Shown piece after piece: positions 1 through 11,307 of a stretch of 64,000 nt of DNA; position 1 is the stretch's first letter, and every line of letters starts with the position of its first letter. The position numbers and the translations under genes are program-made. The notes below the pieces were generated by a model. That model saw nothing but the letters and a program-made list of their open reading frames with translations. It was not told the origin of the DNA and made no database searches. This stretch comes from Eurosta solidaginis (Eukaryota > Arthropoda > Insecta > Diptera > Tephritidae): contig NC_090319.1 in the NCBI RefSeq assembly GCF_040869045.1, positions 387,515,601-387,579,600 on the forward strand, in the 5' to 3' direction.

Positions 1-359
1 ATCTTATTATTACCGTTGCTGAGCTAGTGTTGAAAGATATGACCCTAAGGATATGGCGAGTCCTATGGTTGCTAGAACTTCGCTCCTTTGATATCAAACA
101 AACGGCGGGGGGTGAGGGTGGGCCTGAAATCCTTGGACTTTTCATGACGAGCTAGCTAGAATGCGATACATTAATAATCCAGGTGTGGACACTTTTTTTA
201 TGACAGACCATAAATGGCGGCGTAAAAGGAGGAAATGGGAATCAGTGTGATTTAATGTGCCCTAAGAAGGATGTTTATTTTTTTTATTAGTGGTGAATAA
301 AGTTAACCATTTTTAGACGGTATTTTCGTGTACTTTTTCGACAATCCAGTTAAACGAAA
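1..359. other. AT-rich stretch, no gene seen
   Basis: No open frame with protein-like composition, no terminal repeats and no similarity to the repeat families described elsewhere in the window were found here. Confidence 0.5.
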
Positions 360-931
360 CTATAATAAAAGGAAACGAGCCAGAATGGGTACTTTTTTCG
401 CTGGTCTCTCTTGCGGTACCCTTATCAAAATTTTGAAATGAAATACTTGAATCAAACTTCCGTCCTCTGAAACGATTATATTAAAGCATTTTGCATTTAA
501 TACCTGGCAACAAAGAGTAAAATTAGTTATGAACTGACGGTTTCGTGTACAGCTGAGCATGGACACTTTATTAATACCACTTAGGTTAAATAAAAAAATA
601 TATATACATATATTAAATGTACTAACGGAGTTGCTTTTCATTGGCTGACAAAAATTAGTATTTTTTGATTTAATTGCTACAGCCTTTGTTTTTGTTAAAT
701 TGCCACAAAATTGGCAAAAGTAAACCTTTTTATTGCATACCAACCAATACCATTTGTGGCGCTGATGTGAATTGTCAATAATCAACTTATCCCCATTCAC
801 ATGCGACAGAAGCCTACATTTTTGAGTACGCAGTGGTGATTTGAAATATTCCCAGCTGTTGATGCTTATTAGAATTCGAGATATTCTTGTTCTGATCAAA
901 AAAGTCTTCAGGATTAATTCTGAAATTTATA
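360..931 (-). CDS. unrecognised reading frame, possible exon
   Basis: On the minus strand a frame of about 179 codons is open from about 899 down to 360. Upstream of it, at about 921-940, lies a pyrimidine-rich tract ending in AATTTCAG, which could be a 3' splice site. A second frame overlaps the 5' part and encodes a hydrophobic stretch like a membrane segment, but its start lies inside the adjacent family A repeat, so that part is unlikely to be genuine. The long frame has a Trp- and Cys-bearing patch (YWLVCNKK, then FCQFCGN) faintly like a zinc-binding module such as FLYWCH. I cannot assign a family. The low-complexity isoleucine/phenylalanine-rich tail argues that at least the last third is not coding. 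It could be chance. Confidence 0.18.
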
Positions 932-967
932 AAACTAAATAATACTAAAGTGACACAGACGATAAAG

Positions 968-3946
968 AACAAGTAAGGAAGGCTAAGTTCGGGTGTAACC
1001 GAACATTGCATACTCAGTTGAGAGCTGTGGAGACAAAGTAAGCGAAAATCACCATGTTGTAAAAAGAACCTAGGGTAACCCTGGAATGTGTTTGTATGAC
1101 ATGTGTATCAAATGGAAGGTATTAAAAAGTATTTTAAGAGAGAGTAGGCCATAGTTCTACAGATGGACGCCATTTGGGTATATCGCCATAAAGGTGGACC
1201 AGGCCTGACTCTAGAATTTGTTTGTACGATATGGGTATCAAATGAAAGGTATTAATGAGTATTTTAAAAGGGCGTGGGCCTAAGTTCTATAGATTGAAGC
1301 CTTTTCGAGATATCGCCATACAGATGGACCAGGGGTGACTCTAGAATTTGTTTGTACGATACGAGTATCAAATGAAAGGTGTTAATGAGTATTTTAAAAG
1401 GGCGTGGGCCTAAGTTCTATAGATGGACGCCTTTTCGAGATATCGCCATAAAGGTGGACCAGGGGTGACTCTAGAATTTGTTTGTACGATATGGGTATCA
1501 AATGAAAGGTGTTAATGAGTATTTTAAAAGGGCGTGGGCCTAAGTTCTATAGATGGACGCATTTTCGAGATATCGCCATAAAGGTGGACCAGGGGTGACT
1601 CTAGAATTTTTTTGTACGATATGGGTATCAAATGAAAGGTGTTAATGAGTATTTTAAAAGGGAGTGGGCCTTAGTTCTATAGGTGGACGCCTTTTCGGAA
1701 TATCGTTATAAAAGTGGACCAGGGTTGACTCTAGAATGCGTTTGTACAATATGGGTATCAAACGAAAGGTGTTAATAAGTGTTTTAAAAGGGAGTGGGCC
1801 TTAGTTCTATGGGTGGACGCCCTTTCGGGATATCGCCATAAACGTGGACCAGCGGTGACTCTAGAATGCGTTTGTACGATATGGGTATCAAATGAAAGGT
1901 GCTAGTGAGTACTTTAAAAGGGCGTGGGCCTTAGTTCTATAGGTGGACGCCTTTTCGAGATATCGCCATAAAGGTGGACCAGGGGTGACTCTAGAATTTG
2001 TTTGTACGATATGGGTATCAAATGAAAGGTGTTAATGAGTATTTTAAAAGGGAGTGGGCCTTAGTTCCATGGGTGGACGCCTTTTCGGGATATCGCCATA
2101 AACGTGGACCATGGGTGACTCTAGAATTTGTTTGTACGATATGGGTATCAAATGAAAGGTGTTAGTGAGTACTTTAAAAGGGCGTGGGCCTTAGTTCTAT
2201 AGGTGGACGCCTTTTCAAGATATCGCCATAAAGGTGGACCAGGGGTGACTCTAGAAATTGTTTGTACGATATGGGTATCAAATGAAAGGTCTTAATGAGT
2301 ATTTTAAAAGGGAGTGGGCCTTAGTTCTATAGGTGGATGCCTTTTCGAGATATCGCCATAAAGGGGTGACTCTAGAATTTTTTTGTACGATATGGGTATC
2401 AAATGAAAGGTGTTAATGGGTATTTTAAAAAGCAGTGGGTCTTAGTACTATATGTGGACGCCTTTTCTAGATATCGCCATAAACGTGGACCAGGGGTGAC
2501 TCTAGAATGTGTTTGTACGATATGGGTATGAAATTAAAGGTATTAATGAGGGTTTTAAAAGGGAGTGGCCCTTAGTTGTATATGTGAAGGCGTTTTCGAG
2601 ATATCAACCAAAATGTGGACCAGGGTGATGCAGAACATCATCTGTCGGGTACTGCTAAATTATTTATATATGTTATACCACGAACAGTATTCCTTCCATG
2701 ATTCCAAGGGCTTTTGATTTCGCCCTGCAAAACTTTTTCATTTTCTTCTACTTAATATGGTAGGTGTCACACCCATTTTACCAAGTTTTTTTTAAAGTTA
2801 TATTTTGCATCACTAGAGCAATACAATTATCATGTTTCATCCCTTTTTTCGTGTTTGGTATATAATTATGGCATTTTTTTCATTTTTCGTAATTTTCGAT
2901 ATCGAAAAAGTGGGCGTGGTCATAGTCGGATTTCGGCCGTTTTTTACACCAATACAAAGTGGGTTCAGATAAGTACGTGAACTGAGTTTAGTAAAGATTC
3001 GATTTTTGCTCAAGTTATCGTGCTAACGGCCGAGCGGAAGGACAGACGGTCGACTGTGTATAAAAACTGGGCGTGGCTTCAACCGATTTCGCCCTTTTTC
3101 ACAGAAAACAGTTATCGTCCTAGAATCTAAGCCTCTACCAAATTTCACAAGGATTGGTAAATTTTTGTTCGACTTATGGCATTAAAAGTATCATAGACAA
3201 ATTAAATGAAAAAGGGCGGAGCCACGCCCATTTTGAAATTTTCTTTTATTTTTGTATTTTGTTGCAACATATCATTACTGGAGTTGAATGTTGACATAAT
3301 TTACTTATATACTGTAAAGATATTAACTTTTCTTTTAAAATTTGAATTAAAAAAATTTTTTTTTTTAAAAAGTGGGCGTGGTCGTTCTCCGATTTTGCTA
3401 ATTTTTATTAAGCAGACACACAGTAACAAGAGTAACGTTCCTGCCAAATTTCATCATGATATCTTCAACGACTGCCAAATTACAGCGTGCAAAACTTCTA
3501 AATTGCCTTCTTTTAAAAGTGGGCGGTGCCACGCCCATTGTACAAAATTTTACTAGTTTTTTATTCTGCGTCATAAGTTCAACTCACCTACCAAGTTTCA
3601 TCGGTTAATCCATATTTGGTAATGAATTATCGCACTTTTTAGATTTTTCGAAATTTTCGATATCGAAAAAGTGGGCGTGGTTATTGTCCGATATCGTTCA
3701 TTTTAAACAGCGATCTGAGATGAGTGCCCAGGAACCTACATACCAAATTTCATCAAGATACCTTAAAATTTACTCAAGTTATCGTGTTAACGGACAGACG
3801 GACGGACGGACATGGCTCAATCGAATTTTTTTCGATACTGATAATTTTCATATATGGAAGTCTATCTCGATTCCTTTATACCTGTACAACCAACCGTTAT
3901 CCAATCAAAGTTAATATACTCTGTGAGCTCTGCTCAACTGAGTATA
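968..3946 (+). repeat. family A dispersed repeat, long form
   Basis: Begins with AACAAGTAAGGAAGGCTAAG, followed by a short hairpin (GTTCGG...CCGAAC), and ends with CTCAACTGAGTATA. The 13-mer ATACTCAGTTGAG at 1010-1022 has a perfect inverted partner at 3933-3945. Between lie a 130-bp tandem array, several blocks with the word GTGGGCGTGG or its relatives, and a GACGGACGGACGGACATGG block near 3797-3815. No convincing protein is encoded; open frames of 60-116 codons inside are not shared between copies. Other copies lie at 4323-9062, 19738-20552, 28537-30912, 40532-42306, 52951-55105 and 61993-63046, which makes it a dispersed, presumably non-autonomous element. Its class is not known to me. Confidence 0.85.
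1064..2630 (+). repeat. 130-bp tandem array inside family A
   Basis: About eleven to twelve head-to-tail units. The word GGTGGACCAGGGGTGACTC recurs at 1453, 1583 and later with an exact spacing of 130 bp; one unit near 2360 has an internal deletion and outer units are more diverged. Each unit carries GATATCGCCATAAA and ATGGGTATCAAATGAAAGGT. The family A copy at 28537 has about six or seven such units and the one at 40532 about two, so unit number varies between copies. Confidence 0.9.
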
Positions 3947-4322
3947 CAAATTATAATGAAGATGGCACAATGCCCAAACCGGTTTCTCTTCAAACCAAAT
4001 TTGCCTGGTGATAATGGAAAGTAATACCAATATCAAACAACAATTTAAATTATTACGAGCCCTGGACCGAGGGTTTCATAATGATATTTTGAGTTGTATG
4101 CCCCAACTTTCGGTACCAGCAAACACAAAATGTTTGTCAACGACGGAATTTCGAGATTTATATCCGATGTTCAGGCACGTATAGCAAAATATGTGTACGG
4201 CAATTCTGATGGTAAATATCATCCAATGTACATACTATTTACCTACATAGGCACATACTACATACATAAGTATATACAATTATTGTTATTACCACGAAAC
4301 CGCCAGTAAAAAGCATTTTTAT
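3947..4322. other. spacer, nothing recognised
   Basis: Unique-looking AT-rich DNA between two family A copies. Short open frames here have no protein-like features. Confidence 0.45.
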
Positions 4323-5211
4323 ACTCAGCGTGCTTTGCAAACAGAGTATATTAACTTTGATTGGATAACGGTTGGTTGTACAGGTATAAAGGAATCGAGA
4401 TAGATATAGACTTCCATACATATATCAAAATCATCAGTATCGAAAAAAATATTGATTGAGCCATGTCCGTCCGTCGGTCTGTCCGTTAACCCGATAACTT
4501 GAGTAAATATTGGGATATCTTCACCAAATTTGGTACACGAGCTTATCTGGGCCCAGAATAGATTGATATTGAAAATGAGCGAAATCGAAAATGATAACCA
4601 CGCCCACTTTTTATATAAATAACATTTTGGAAAACACAAAAAACCTGATTAATTAGTAAATAATAAACCTAGAATGCTGAAATTTTACATGTGGACTGAT
4701 ATTGAGACTCTTGATAAACATTTGGAAACAATTTTTAAAATGGGCGTTGCACCGCCCACTTGTGATAAAATTAATTTTACAAATATTATTAAATATAAAT
4801 CAAGAATCGTTAAAATTATCGTAACAAAATTTGGCATAGAGGTTGCCTTTACTATAAGGAATGCTTTGAAGAAAAAATTAACGAAATAGGTTAAGGACCA
4901 CGCCCACTTTTATATAAAAGATTTTTAAAGCGGTCGTGGACGAATAAAATAAGCTATATCTCTGCAAAAAAGAGCTTAATATCAATGGCATTTCATTTCC
5001 CAAGTGGATTTATAACAATAAATAGGAGGTGGCGCCGCCCCTTTTATGACTAAGCAGTTTTCTATGTTTCGGGAGCCATAACTCGAAGAAAAATTTACAT
5101 TCGTAACAAAATTGGGTACACATATTTTCCTTGTAGCAGAAAATATTTCTAGTCAAAATGGACGGCATCGGTTAAACACCACGGCAACTTAGATATAAAA
5201 CAAGTTTAAAA

Positions 5212-5223
5212 GGTTTAAAAGGG
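5212..5223. repeat. target-site duplication of the LINE, left copy
   Basis: The 12-mer GGTTTAAAAGGG lies at 5212-5223 and again at 8055-8066, exactly flanking the LINE. In uninterrupted family A copies the matching word occurs once (for example GGTTTAAAAGGCTCG near 52521). Confidence 0.85.
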
Positions 5224-5521
5224 ATGCTGTTGTTGTTGTAGCAGTGCTTCGCCCCTTCCAATAGGTGCGACCAATCCCAAATTGTCATCAATATCCTCTA
5301 ACGGGAGACCAAGGTTACTTGCAGTTTCAACAGGGGTGGACCATAATGAGAGGGGTGTTAGAGGCGTTGGTTACACATTACAATTAAAGAGTTGGTTGGT
5401 GTCATGTGGGGACACATTGTAAGCGGGGCATACATTTTGTATGTAACCCCGACATTCTGGGTAGGTAAGAGTTTAATTTGTTACAATATCCAGATTGAAG
5501 TTGAGCTAGAGTGACTCGCGT

Positions 5522-7311
5522 TTACCTGGGGAGTATGCGTTCCTCTTCCGCAAATTTTGGGTATTGTTCCTTGAGTACTGGATTACCTGGGCAATTCCCG
5601 GCATAAAGACCCGACGCCTGTTTATGCAGTTCGCTGAGAACCTGCTTGAGTTTTTTGGCTTCATATGGCTGATTGCTCAGGTCCCGTATTTGCTCATAAT
5701 ACTTACGGAGATGACTCCTTACGCCCCTGGGCGGTGCTGGCTCATCAATCAGATGTCTGTTGGGATGCCCAGGTTTCTGGGTATTCAACAGGAACTGTTT
5801 TGTTAGCACCTCATTTCTCTCCCTGATGGGGAGTATTCTCGCCTCGTTATGTAGATGGTGTTCTGGAGACATAAGAAGACAGCCCGTGGCGATTCTGAGC
5901 GCAGTATTTTGGCAGGCCTGTAGCTTATTCCAGTGGGTCTTGGCGACCATATAAGCGACGCGTTGCATGCAATCGGCTGGCCAATTGCTTTGTAAGTGGT
6001 AATGGGCGTCTCTTTGTCTTTTCCCCAAGTACTGCCAGCAAGAGATTTGAGGATTTTATTACGGCTCTGGATTTTCGGTATAATTGCGGCTGCACGCTCA
6101 CCACAATGTGGATTCTGATCAAACGTCACACCCAACATTTTGGGGTGTAGGACAGTCGGTAGCGTAGTGCCATCGACGTGGATGTTCAAAATAGTCGACA
6201 TTTGGGACGTCCATGTTGAAAATAAGGTCGCGGAAGATTTAGTCGGTGATAATGCCAGGTTTCGCGAGGCGAAAAAACTGGAGAGATCAGGGAGGTAGCC
6301 GTTTATTCTGTTGCAAAGCTCATCAATCTGTGGGCCTGGGCCTGTGGCCATTATTGTGCAGTCATCGGCGTAACTCCTTCTGGTGGCGAAGATAGCTTTG
6401 ATATGTAGAAGTTAAACAAAAGTGGGGATAGGACACCACCCTGAGGGACCCTTGTTTAATTCTTTTTGGTTTAGAATTTTCGTTTCTAAATTGCACCGAT
6501 GACTGCCGACCACCCAGATAATTTGCGGTCCACCTTTTAAGACATGGGGGAAGTGTAGACCCTTCCAGGTCTTGCAGTAACGTGCCGTGGTTGAACGTAT
6601 CAAAAGATTTTGATAGGTCTAGCGCTACGAGTACTGTTCTATGGTGGGGGTTTTGATTTAAAACGCACTTTATCTGGGTGCTGATGGCATTTGTGATCCT
6701 ATGGAGTTTTCTGAAGCCATGCTGATGGCAGGCTAGCTGCAAATTTGGCTTCAAGCGTCTTGGCTACTGGTGATAGGAGAGATATCGGGCGATATGACTC
6801 TCCTATGTTAGCTGGTTTCCCAGGCTTTAGTGGCGGGACCACCTTGCCCATTTTCCATTTTTTGGGTATGACAAAGGTGGAAAGAGACAGGTTGAAGACA
6901 TGTGCTTAATATTTGAAACCCCTTTTTCGCTAGGCTTTTAAGCATCGGTATGGCTATGCCGTCTGGGCCCACTGCTTTGGATGGTTTAGCATCACCGATG
7001 GCATCCTCAACCTCTTTGGTGGTGATGGTAGTTGGTGACGTGCTGAATTTATGTTTATGTGCGTGTCTGTTGTCCCTCCATCTATTTTTGTCGACCGTAG
7101 AATGCATTATATATTGTCGGCAGAAAGCGCTCGCGCATTTTTTCGCATCCGACAGCACTTTATCGCCAAAGGCGATGGAAACTTTGTCATTGTGCCTAGA
7201 CGGATTCGATAGGGACTTCACGGTGGACCAAAGTTTACCTACACCGGCAGAGAGTTTACAACCGCTTAGGTACTCCTCCCATTTCGCCCGCTTGTGTTCA
7301 TTCACAAGCAA
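5522..7311 (-). pseudogene. LINE reverse transcriptase, frameshifted
   Basis: The reverse transcriptase copies element RNA at the nicked target. On the minus strand, frame pieces run in order: 7311-6808 with AKPSKAVGPDGIAIPM (the conserved N-terminal RT motif), 6754-6362 with VALDLSKSFDTFNH (the first catalytic Asp motif) and LKRWTANYLGGR, then 6372-5803 starting with the YADD catalytic motif at 6361-6372, and 6028-5522 with the thumb and C-terminal part. At least four frame changes or stops separate them, including in the QGVPQG-like segment near 6470-6380. Catalytic motifs survive, the frame does not, so this is a dead copy. The C-terminal tail continues degenerately to 5224. Confidence 0.88.
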
Positions 7312-7605
7312 TCTGATGCGTTGGTTTATATCCCTTATTTGGGGTCGCCGGGATCGAGCTGTCTTATAAGGTCACGCTCTCTCGCTAAATTTGCGGCCTC
7401 CGCCTAGAAGTGGGCCGAATTTTGGGAATTATACCGGCGGGAATGAAACGAGCCGAGACGTATTCAATGACCTTGCGGAAAGCGCGCTCCCCTTGGCGGG
7501 CATCAGTCGGGATAGGGAGGGCAGCAAAGCGGTTGTCTGTAAAGGATTTGTATTCGTCCAACTTTCCTTTTTTAAAGTTATTGAAAGTGCGTTTTTCTGT
7601 GACGA

Positions 7606-8042
7606 TTAACCGGCGGTACGCTCGACCGAAATAAGTTTAGGCAGGTGATCAGATGCCAATGTTACCATCGGCTGCCAGTTGACGCCGTTTACGAGTCCTG
7701 GGCTCACGATTGATATATCCGGCAAACTGTGACAGCTTCCTACCAAACGTGTGGGGGCGTCTTCGTTTATTGTGCAGAACGTCGTTTCTTCTATTTGATC
7801 CGCCAACGCAAGTTTGAATGCCTTAGATCGTGATGGGCATTGAAATCGCTTAAGATAATGCGATTATTGCCAGTCAGTAAGGCGCTGATATTAGGGCTGT
7901 ATCCACTGGGGCAACAGGTGGCAGGAGGGATGTAGATGTTGGTGATTTCTAGGTTTTCATCGTCTGTTCGGACATATAAGCCGTGACGTTCTAAGACACT
8001 GTCCCTGTGGCCGATGTCGGGATCAAATATATGATATTGCAC
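7606..8042 (-). pseudogene. LINE apurinic-type endonuclease domain, broken
   Basis: Two minus-strand frames together cover the C-terminal half of an exonuclease-endonuclease-phosphatase type domain, the nuclease that nicks the target in LINE transposition. Signature pieces are NIYIPPA and ILSDFNAHH (8042 to about 7791), and PDISIVS followed by SDHLPKLI (7806-7606). The SDH motif is the conserved catalytic His region of this family. A frame change lies near 7800, and the N-terminal half including the metal-binding Glu is missing through 5' truncation. The domain cannot be functional as it stands. Confidence 0.8.
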
Positions 8043-8054
8043 AGAGTGGTATAT

Positions 8055-8066
8055 GGTTTAAAAGGG
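8055..8066. repeat. target-site duplication of the LINE, right copy
   Basis: Second copy of GGTTTAAAAGGG; see the left copy at 5212-5223. Confidence 0.85.
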
Positions 8067-8206
8067 TCGCAGACTAGAATAATAACCTATAACTTAGTAA
8101 AAAATAGTTTTGAATCAATGATATTTCACTTATCAAGTTTTATTGTAAGAGGAAAAGGGAAGACATTTTTTTTTAAACGGGCGGTGCCACGTGTTATGTA
8201 GAAAAG

Positions 8207-8991
8207 AATTTTAACAATTTTTGTTGTCCAATTTTCACATCCATTCTGCAACAGATGTCGCAGTGTTGTGAATATCAATTGGCACGAACCAGAATAGAAG
8301 TAGGATTAATGAAGACAAACAAAAAACCGCTGTGATGGCTGAATGGTTATAGCAGCGGCGCCTAAACGTTGCCGATGAAGGAAGTTAGCAGTTCCCGAAA
8401 TGGATCTATTCAACGAGCTTTGGCAGTTGTCTAAAATTTTTTCTTTCTTCTATTCTAATTTAAAAATTTTTTCAATTAAGAAAAAATTTATCATAACAAT
8501 AATAATGATAAAAAATTATTGTTAGGCCTTGAGCTCGATTCGAACCCGCGATCTTACAAATCAGTAGGCCGATATAACAACAAAAATTGTTAATACATCC
8601 CAGAGCACGGGGAAAAAGTGTCAATAAAATATGACACTATGGCAGCATTGCCATCAAACAAGTCCAATTTTCACATCCATTCTGCAACAGATGTCGCAGT
8701 GTTGTGAATATCAATTGGCACGAACCAGAATAGAAGTAGGATTAATGAAGACAAACAAAAAACCGCTGTGATGGCTGAATGGTTATAGCAGCGGCGCCTA
8801 AACGTTGCCGATGAAGGAAGTTAGCAGTTCCCGAAATGGATCTATTCAACGAGCTTTGGCAGTTGTCTAAAATTTTTTCTTTCTTCTATTCTAATTTAAA
8901 AATTTTTTCAATTAAGAAAAAATTTATCATAACAATAATAATGATAAAAAATTATTGTTAGGCCTTGAGCTCGATTCGAACCCGCGATCTT
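8207..8991 (+). mobile_element. dimeric TIR element with tRNA-like motifs
   Basis: Inserted into family A between two copies of GAAAAG (8201-8206 and 8992-8997); uninterrupted copies read TAGAAAAGTAATTTATC. The first unit, 8211-8593, has perfect 17-bp inverted ends (TTAACAATTTTTGTTGT and its complement). A second, truncated unit follows: 8226-8555 and 8662-8991 are direct repeats of about 330 bp with offset 436 and appear identical. Each unit carries TGGCTGAATGG (8336-8346), which matches a tRNA-type A box, and GATTCGAACCC near its end, which resembles a tRNA T-arm or its complement. No protein is encoded. It could be a MITE that captured tRNA sequence, or a SINE-like unit. Confidence 0.7.
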
Positions 8992-9660
8992 GAAAAGTAA
9001 TTTATCTAAAATGAAATGTGCGATTGAAGCTCACGCTGAGTATATAATGTTCGGTTAATACACGAACTTAGACACCTTTATTTGTTATTTTTACATTTAC
9101 CTGTTAATAGCTTAGATAATGAATATTCCGATTTCAGTTCAAATGCTTCATATTTTACCTTGCAGTTAAATGAAAATATAGTGGCAAAAAAATTTTTTTT
9201 TAGTTAAAATTGCAGAGTAGCTGCAAAGCGTATGTATGTAAATATGGTTTTGTCATTATTTTTATTGAAAATGTTTGCGAAATATTTTCCCCACACATAT
9301 TACACCTTTTTGCCCGTATTTGGGTTTTGGTAATTATTTCCTTCCATTGTTTGTGCGTTGTATGAATGTATGTATGTATGTATATATCAAATGCAATGAG
9401 TAATTCAAATTGAATTTTTATTGCTAGCGAGAATTTTTGAAATTTGAAAACCCTCATTCGCCAAATTAACAAAAAAAAAACGTTTAAATGACTTGCAAAA
9501 TACGTACATACATATGTGTATAAATAAGAAAAATTGCAATTTTATTATGGCACCGCTAAAACAATGCCGCTTGTAACGTTGGCCTTATAAAAATTGCTGT
9601 GAGTACAAAAAAGTGGCAACTTTATAAGAAAGAAATAGCAGGCTTTTTGAGAAGAACTTC

Positions 9661-9960
9661 GTCGAATTCTTATCGGTAACAATCGATAGCAATATGTTGT
9701 TGTTTTATTAGCGGCTTATTATCGAAAGGGCATTATCGGCTTGATGTTGTGGAGTCATCTTTCGATAAAACTCCGTTAACTTTTTTATTAAAAGTCAATA
9801 ACTCATTGATAGCATTAGTTATTGATAAAAAATGATTAACACTTACATTAAAAATATAAAACTCTTATACACTTCGTTGACTGCATGTCCATAAAAAACC
9901 GATAACAGCGATAACAACCTGTTAACGTTTCGATAGCTTATTGATGACACGCCGTCCGGT
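9661..9960. promoter_or_regulatory. cluster of TATCGAT/CGATA words
   Basis: TTATCGGTAACAATCGATAG, TTATCGAAAGG, TTATCGGC, TTCGATAAAA, CCGATAAC, GCGATAAC and TTCGATAGC occur within 300 bp. In flies such words are the core of DRE/BEAF-32 sites (TATCGATA, CGATA), so an insulator or promoter role is conceivable. A decayed simple repeat is the alternative. Confidence 0.25.
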
Positions 9961-11125
9961 TTTCGTTAGGGCTTCGGTTTTGACTTCAAAATTTGCTCTT
10001 TCTTCCTTTATGATGACCTTCCTTTTGTGCAATGCCCTACCTGGATTATCTCCCTGATTTCGCTGTTTTCAATTCTACCACGTACATTATTCCCCCATAC
10101 CGTAAGCAAATTTATCTATCAAAAACTAACATCAGTCGCTATCTGCATTCACATGTAGAAAAACGAAACTATTAGGTTATAAAAAGTATAAGTTCACAAC
10201 TTGAATTTTCTTTCTGATATCCTAACAGCTATTAAAACCAAAGCAAGCAAGTTAGTTTCTGCTAGGCAGTTATCCTCATGGATAGAACGGATACAACATA
10301 TACATTTTGACTTTAAAAATTAAGAAAAAAGAAAACTCAGCTGCCCAAGAGGTAGGTCTTATGAAAAGCCGATACTTTGAAATAAGGCCCACGCTAATAC
10401 ATATGCGTAGTTGTAAACCCATATCGTTACTGCTAATTTTGCTACTTACTGTAAAGTAGCAAAATGAAATGCTTGTGCCAATTTTGCTAACGTTGTAAAC
10501 ATTGCGTTACCTCCAACAGCCAACAGTCAGCTGCCTCCAACTACCGACTCATGAGTATTGCAACGCTAATATCTCCAATCAATATAACACTTAAGCACTT
10601 ACCTACGTATTTATGTATATAGTCTATGTATGTGCATACATACGAACTATGCAGTTGAAGTAATGCCTTCATATCTAAAACTTTCATTCGCGAACTCGAT
10701 TCATATCGATTATATATCTACAAACACATTTCATGTAACGTTCAACCAAGTCCGTCTGTTCTATTACAAACAGGTAAAATTTGATTAAAAGCCTTAACAG
10801 AAATATTTGAAAAATTTTATTTAAAATTGTGTAACTTCAATTAGTTTTAACGTTTTCGATCTGAGCTGCCATTTTGAAAACTTTCTCTGTGAGCAAACCT
10901 TTGCTTCCTGTATTAGAATTCAACTGAAGAATATCCCATCCCTATTTTAACATAAATTCCATAAATTTTGACATATGATACGGATTTTATGAAACAAATT
11001 CTGAGACAAGATTTACTTAAACAAATTTCTGACTTAGGGCGTTCCTCGATCAAATGTTGAAACGACAAATAGTTTTATGTTATACTCAGCACTCTATTTA
11101 AAATATTGAATATTCCGTTATTCCT

Positions 11126-11307
11126 ATGGTAAAAACGAAATTTTTAGTGAGGCACTTTAATTTGCATTCCAGTTTTGCTATCGATGCTAAATGCTTAAAA
11201 TCGTGGCTATCACTTTTCGATAAATCTATATGGGCATATTGGCATGTACGAAAACGTTTATATCGACACCACAAGCAAAGCAGCGATGAAATCAACATAG
11301 AGAAAGG
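11126..11307 (+). CDS. possible first exon, unrecognised
   Basis: An ATG at 11126 opens a frame whose codons run to GAGAAAG followed by GTATGTAC at about 11308, a good splice-donor match. The predicted peptide is basic, with a Trp-rich middle (SWLSLFDKSIWAYWHV). No matching downstream exon was identified and no family is recognised, so this may be coincidence. Confidence 0.15.

Larger units (their letters stand above)
5224..8054 (-). mobile_element. jockey-like non-LTR retrotransposon, 5'-truncated
   Basis: A minus-strand LINE of about 2.83 kb. Its 3' end at 5224 is a CAA-repeat tail, read as TGTTGTTGTTGT on the plus strand. Its 5' end at 8054 falls inside the endonuclease domain, so roughly the first part of the element is missing, as is usual after incomplete reverse transcription. 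It is flanked by a 12-bp duplication and sits inside family A. The coding parts are described separately. Clade assignment to the jockey group rests on the endonuclease plus RT order and on the simple CAA tail; a search against a repeat library would settle it. Confidence 0.85.
4323..9062 (-). repeat. family A copy, compact form, with nested insertions
   Basis: The minus-strand copy has its GAGTATA end at about 4321 and its hairpin end (TATAATGTTCGGTTAATACA) at about 9040-9062. Without insertions it would be about 1.1 kb, like the copy at 61993-63046. It lacks the 130-bp array. It is split at 5223/8055 by a LINE and at 8206/8992 by a dimeric TIR element; in both cases the sequence resumes exactly where the uninterrupted copies at 52500-52745 and 54870-55105 continue. 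Confidence 0.8.

Noticed and set aside
1064..2630. Regular direct repeats considered as a CRISPR array
   Set aside because: Units are 130 bp and fully repeated, with no unique spacers, and the DNA is from an animal nuclear genome.
968..3946. Family A as a Helitron
   Set aside because: A hairpin near one end is present, but the typical TC start and CTRR end are not, and no Rep/helicase partner is seen. The class is left open.
4094..4309. Short frame starting near a family A copy
   Set aside because: Composition is tyrosine/isoleucine-rich from AT-rich DNA, with no conservation evidence within the window.
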